From the NCBI RefSeq assembly GCF_011578045.1, contig NZ_CP049801.1, positions 1,550,001-1,614,000 on the forward strand: a DNA stretch of 64,000 nt, in the 5' to 3' direction. Shown here piece after piece: positions 57,950 through 64,000 of the stretch. Under the pieces are notes generated by a model. The model was not told the DNA's origin and did not search any database. It saw only the letters and a list, made by a program, of their open reading frames with translations. The first letter of the stretch is position 1. Each line of letters starts with the position of its first letter. Origin of the DNA: Acinetobacter shaoyimingii. GTDB lineage: Bacteria > Pseudomonadota > Gammaproteobacteria > Pseudomonadales > Moraxellaceae. The position numbers and the translations under genes are program-made.

Positions 57950-57964
57950 CAAGTTGTTCTTCAT
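57950..57964 (+). other. 3' arm of the pre-16S processing stem
   Basis: CAAGTTGTTCTTCAT is the exact complement of 56228-56242. Confidence 0.75.
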
Positions 57965-57978
57965 GAAGATGTATCTGA

Positions 57979-58056
<78 letters not shown>

Positions 58057-58130
58057 TTCTGACTAACGCAGTATGAAAGTACTGAGGCGAACAGAGCGTA
58101 AAGATATATCGAATCTATAGATGATAAGCT

Positions 58131-58206
58131 GGGGACTTAGCTTAGTTGGTAGAGCGCCTGCTTTGCACGCAGGAGGTCAGGAGTTCGACTCTCCTAGTCT
58201 CCACCA
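58131..58206 (+). tRNA. tRNA-Ala (TGC)
   Basis: The 76-base gene has acceptor GGGGACT/AGTCTCC (one G-T pair), anticodon stem CCTGC/GCAGG with TGC at 58164-58166, T-loop TTCGACT and encoded CCA. It stands in the usual place behind tRNA-Ile in the 16S-23S spacer. Confidence 0.96.
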
Positions 58207-58678
58207 GAGTTTCGAAATAACAAAGCAACGCTTTGTCGAAACGCAAGACAAGCAGCTACGCTGCGCGTAGTGTTTGATCATATAAGTACTGCTTTGCGCA
58301 GGCTTTAATCGAACGAAGTCGTAGATTATAGAATTTAATAAGAAGTTAGCGTAATATGCGCGTCTTGTTAACTTCTGTGATTTATCACAGTTGACCACGA
58401 TCTGACGAAGACGTGGTGAATCATTAACAGAATATATTTGAGTTGAAATAATTTGTTCAAACTCATACAAAAGCGGAAACGAAGTAACGCAAGTTATGGA
58501 GTTGAAGTGATTGAATGAGAACTAGCGAAATTAACTGAATCAAGCGTTTTGGTATATGAATCTAATTGAAGCTGTATAGTGCTTAAGTGCACAGACGCCA
58601 ACTGTATGATTGACTAAGAAATTGGTTGATCTGTTGCTTATCCTGCTTGTAGGGATGAACGACTGTTTGGGGTTGTAT
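58207..58678 (+). other. 16S-23S internal transcribed spacer, second part
   Basis: No gene. Seen are short hairpins, CTGTGA/TCACAG at 58375-58390 and CCACG/CGTGG at 58395-58416, and the 5' arm of the pre-23S stem beginning at 58661. Apparent ORFs here and in the rRNA genes are chance. Confidence 0.7.

Positions 58679-58686
<8 letters not shown>
58661..58686 (+). other. 5' arm of the pre-23S processing stem
   Basis: GACTGTTTGGGGTTGTATAG plus TCAAG pairs with 61565-61591 with one bulge. Confidence 0.75.
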
Positions 58687-61564
<2,878 letters not shown>

Positions 61565-61573
<9 letters not shown>

Positions 61574-61591
61574 ACAACACCCAAACAGTTG
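61565..61591 (+). other. 3' arm of the pre-23S processing stem
   Basis: CTTGACTATACAACACCC plus AAACAGTTG pairs with 58661-58686. Confidence 0.75.
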
Positions 61592-61784
61592 TTGTATAAA
61601 GCTCGATTGATTCGAAATCAAACGATCAAACTTGATTTAGTTAAATAAACCGCTAAACTGAACGAATTAAAGAAACTCAAGTATTTCTGTTAATAACTTC
61701 TTTGACCAAGCAAAGGCAATGAGAAACATCGTTTCGCAAGAGAGATGATTTCGATATAAGACCCAAGCAAAGTCACAACAGTTG

Positions 61785-61900
61785 TGCTGGCGACAATAGC
61801 AAGAGTGAACCACCTGATCCCTTCCCGAACTCAGAAGTGAAACCTCTTCGCGCTGATGGTAGTGTGGCGTTTGCCATGTGAGAGTAAGTCATCGCCAGCT
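61785..61900 (+). rRNA. rrf: 5S ribosomal RNA
   Basis: GCTGGCGA at the start pairs with TCGCCAGC at the end (helix I). The interior CCACCTGATCCCTTCCCGAACTC and GAAGTGAAAC are the universal 5S segments. Its length is about 116 bases; the exact ends are uncertain by one or two. Confidence 0.95.
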
Positions 61901-61910
61901 CATTATTCGA

Positions 61911-61947
61911 AATCCCTCTCTACGAAAATGTAGAGGGGGATTTTTTT
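61911..61947 (+). terminator. Terminator of the rRNA operon
   Basis: AATCCCTCTCTAC and GTAGAGGGGGATT form a long stem with one G-T/mismatch and a GAAAAT loop, followed by seven T. Confidence 0.92.
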
Positions 61948-62704
61948 ATGTGTGGGGTTCAACAAAGAAAAGGAAATAAAATACGATCAGTCCTTAAAAG
62001 ATTCCTTTATGACTATTTATACTTATACAGGTTATACAGGCTGTATTTATTCGGAACTGAACAATATGATGAATTGACTCAGCTCAAATGAACAATGAAC
62101 ATAGATTTGGCTATTCTTAGATTATTTGAAGCTTAAAGGATTCAATGTAAAAATAGATTAATAAGTCATTTGCTAAAACAATATGATTTACTTAATACCT
62201 AATCGTTTATGAATATGGCATAAGATGATCAGATATAAAATTAAGTGTAAATATCATTTAATAATTCTTCATTATTGAGGCATGATCAATATTATAATCG
62301 ATTAAATTTAATACAAATAAATGTATTTAATAAAATAATTTATCTGATTTTAATCTTCTATTAATCGTTATTAGGTCTTAATAAGTAAGTATTTACATAA
62401 TTTTGATGATTTATAAAACGATAATACATTTAAAAAATTACCATTAATACTCACTATATAATAATTAAGCACCAATAAATTTGTATTTTTATTAAGAAAG
62501 ATAGATGAATTATTGAAATATTAATATACAAAAAACAATCTATTTTATGTGATTTGTTTTGTAAAAATTAGTAACAAACAAAAACTTATAAATCATTTTA
62601 GCTCAAATCTTTAGTCTTATAGCGAGTAGGTATGACATTCAATTAATCTGAAGAAATACAAATCGAACTATAAAAATAGTGTGATTTTAAGACATGCTTA
62701 TATG
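61948..62704. other. AT-rich 757-bp region without a gene
   Basis: No ORF that I would call real. There is one exact tandem pair of TTATACAGG (62023-62040) inside a 22-codon frame starting at 62009, and from about 62100 on the sequence is extremely AT-rich with many A/T tracts. It must include the promoter of the MFS gene at 62718. H-NS-type silencing DNA is a possibility, not shown. Confidence 0.5.
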
Positions 62705-62717
62705 GAGACAAGCATTG

Positions 62718-64000
62718 ATGAATGCAGAAACAATGAATGTAAATAAGATTATTGATCATGCAAAATTTACTCCTTTCCATTTTAAGGTAGTTGCATGGTG
62801 TTTATTGATTATTCTTTTTGACGGTTATGATTTAGCGATTAATGGCGTAGTTTTACCACTATTGATGCAAGAGTGGGGACTTTCCGCAGTTCAGGCAGGT
62901 ATGCTTGCAAGTACAGCTTTAGCAGGCATGATGTTTGGTGCGATGATTTTTGGTTCTTTAGCCGATAAAATTGGTCGTAAGAAAGTCATTATGATTTGTA
63001 TTGTGCTCTTTAGTGGCCTGACTTTTGCTGGTGGTTTTGCATCCAATCCGACTGAATTTGGTATTTTACGTTTCTTAGCTGGTTTAGGCATTGGTGGTGT
63101 GATGCCGAATTTGGTGGCATTAACTTCTGAGTATGCACCTGCAACTAAACGCAGTACTTTAGTGACCACAATGTTCAGTGGTTATGCGGTGGGTGGTGTG
63201 ATGGCAGCGTTATTGGGCGCGCAATTTACACCGAACTTTGGCTGGGAAATTATGTTTTTTATTGCGGGCATTCCATTATTTTTATTGCCAGTCATTTGGA
63301 AATTCTTGCCTGAATCTTTGACGTTTATTGTTCATCAGGGCAAGCAAACTGAAGCACGACAAATTATTCGAGACTTGGCCCCTGAACTTAAAATATCTGA
63401 ACATACAACATTTGAATTAAATAAAGTTGAAGTACCTGAATCTGCGAGCGTTGTGAGTTTATTTAAACGTGGACGTATGGCAAATACATTATTGTTTTGG
63501 CTTGCATTCTTTACTTGTCTGTTAACCATGTATGCATTAAGCAGCTGGTTACCGAAATTAATGATGGCGGCAGGGTATTCAATGAATAATAGTTTGATGT
63601 TCATGCTTGCAATGAATATGGGCGCTGTCGTTGGAATTATTGGTGGTGGTGTACTGGCAGATCGATTCCATTTAAAACCTGTGTTGATGTGTTTAGGTCT
63701 CATGGGTGCCATTGTCATGAGTTTAATGGGCTTTAATCCACCACAAGTTGTGTTGTACGTGTTGGTATTCTTGGCGGGTGCTGCTTCAATTGGTTCGCAA
63801 ATGTTGTTGTATAGCTATGTGGCGCAATATTATCCTTTGGCTGTTCGCTCAACGGGTATTGGTTGGTCGTCTGCAATTGGTCGTATGGGTGCGATTGTGG
63901 GTCCAATCTTGATTGGTGCGTTATTGGGCATGAGCCTACCTGCTTACATTAACTTTATGGTTGTTGGTTTACCTGTGTTGATTACGGCAATTGCTGTGGC
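62718..64000 (+). CDS. Aromatic acid:H+ symporter family MFS transporter (3' end outside window)
   Basis: The visible 427 codons encode a 12-TM major facilitator with the AAHS signatures: DGYD in TM1 (LLIILFDGYDLAINGVVLP), GSLADKIGRKK between TM2 and TM3, and FLAGLGIGGVMPNLVAL. BenK, PcaK, VanK and MucK belong to this family; the substrate is not predictable from here. The ATG at 62718 has GGAGA at 62705-62709, eight bases before it. The frame is still open at the window end, with the last helix in progress, so only a short C-terminus is missing. Confidence 0.9.
   Translation, partial: MNAETMNVNKIIDHAKFTPFHFKVVAWCLLIILFDGYDLAINGVVLPLLMQEWGLSAVQAGMLASTALAGMMFGAMIFGSLADKIGRKKVIMICIVLFSGLTFAGGFASNPTEFGILRFLAGLGIGGVMPNLVALTSEYAPATKRSTLVTTMFSGYAVGGVMAALLGAQFTPNFGWEIMFFIAGIPLFLLPVIWKFLPESLTFIVHQGKQTEARQIIRDLAPELKISEHTTFELNKVEVPESASVVSLFKRGRMANTLLFWLAFFTCLLTMYALSSWLPKLMMAAGYSMNNSLMFMLAMNMGAVVGIIGGGVLADRFHLKPVLMCLGLMGAIVMSLMGFNPPQVVLYVLVFLAGAASIGSQMLLYSYVAQYYPLAVRSTGIGWSSAIGRMGAIVGPILIGALLGMSLPAYINFMVVGLPVLITAIAV

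Noticed and set aside
62009..62077. 22-codon frame with the tandem TTATACAGG repeat (MTIYTYTGYTG...)
   Set aside because: No Shine-Dalgarno, no recognisable family and no terminator; most likely chance in AT-rich spacer.
62891..63718. Minus-strand ORFs of 92 and 127 codons
   Set aside because: They are antisense to the MFS transporter, whose plus frame is open to the window end and has clear family motifs.

Overview
The window is a chromosomal segment of a gamma-proteobacterium of the genus Acinetobacter. This follows from the low GC content, the 16S rRNA sequence, an AceR/AceI biocide-efflux pair of the Acinetobacter type, a DUF6231 protein and the overall gene complement. The species cannot be fixed by eye. 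Most of the window is ordinary core and soft-core genome. I see no insertion sequence, prophage, CRISPR array or plasmid feature.

Layout. 1-5.9 kb: methionine aminopeptidase, a BenE-type benzoate transporter, a LeuE-like exporter, transaldolase, and the divergent aceR/aceI pair. 6.2-7.3 kb: a large OmpW-family porin. 7.3-8.6 kb: a 1.3-kb stretch without a full-size gene; it hides a short, apparently frameshifted minus-strand ORF followed by a strong GC-rich terminator. 8.6-12.9 kb: a thiolase diverging from a high-molecular-weight FabG and a MaoC/HtdX-like hydratase, the same arrangement as mycobacterial fadA2 / fabG4-htdX. 13-17.9 kb: serine hydrolase, unknown membrane protein, dnaX, thioesterase. 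17.9-24.4 kb: iron alcohol dehydrogenase, then a plus-strand run of LMW phosphatase, murB, YdcF-like protein, alpha/beta hydrolase and an unknown membrane protein. 24.4-29.4 kb: glutamate-synthase-like protein, ribosomal oxygenase, a maf gene broken by an in-frame stop, DUF2237. 29.5-39.2 kb: pgk, fba, small lipoprotein, DMT transporter, ispF, phosphatase, DAHP synthase, TSUP permease. 39.3-43.7 kb: a Fur-box-preceded ferric-siderophore uptake operon (TonB receptor, DUF3649, PepSY, DUF3325). 43.9-47.4 kb: lpxB, DUF2797, DUF6231, YidB. 47.8-52.8 kb: a four-gene chaperone-usher fimbrial operon. 53-55.9 kb: an unknown protein translationally coupled to a GMC oxidoreductase, and a YczE-family membrane protein. 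56.1-61.9 kb: a complete rRNA operon (16S, tRNA-Ile, tRNA-Ala, 23S, 5S) with promoter, processing stems and terminator. 62.7 kb to the end: an aromatic-acid MFS transporter cut by the window edge.

How the genes work together. The strongest functional units are the thiolase/reductase/hydratase acyl-CoA module, the siderophore operon (outer-membrane receptor plus inner-membrane PepSY protein), the fimbrial operon (subunit, chaperone, usher, adhesin), the AceR-controlled efflux pump and the rRNA operon. Glycolytic pgk and fba lie close together but are separated by a hypothetical gene, a lipoprotein gene and terminators.

Points most worth checking: the nonsense codon in maf, an extra T in the T-loop of tRNA-Ile, the hidden small gene at 7896-8106, the 86-residue Ser/Thr/Lys-rich extension on the thiolase with its own internal ribosome-binding site, and several TTG/GTG starts chosen from Shine-Dalgarno position. 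The first three could each be a consensus error or real. I found no convincing new multi-gene system.
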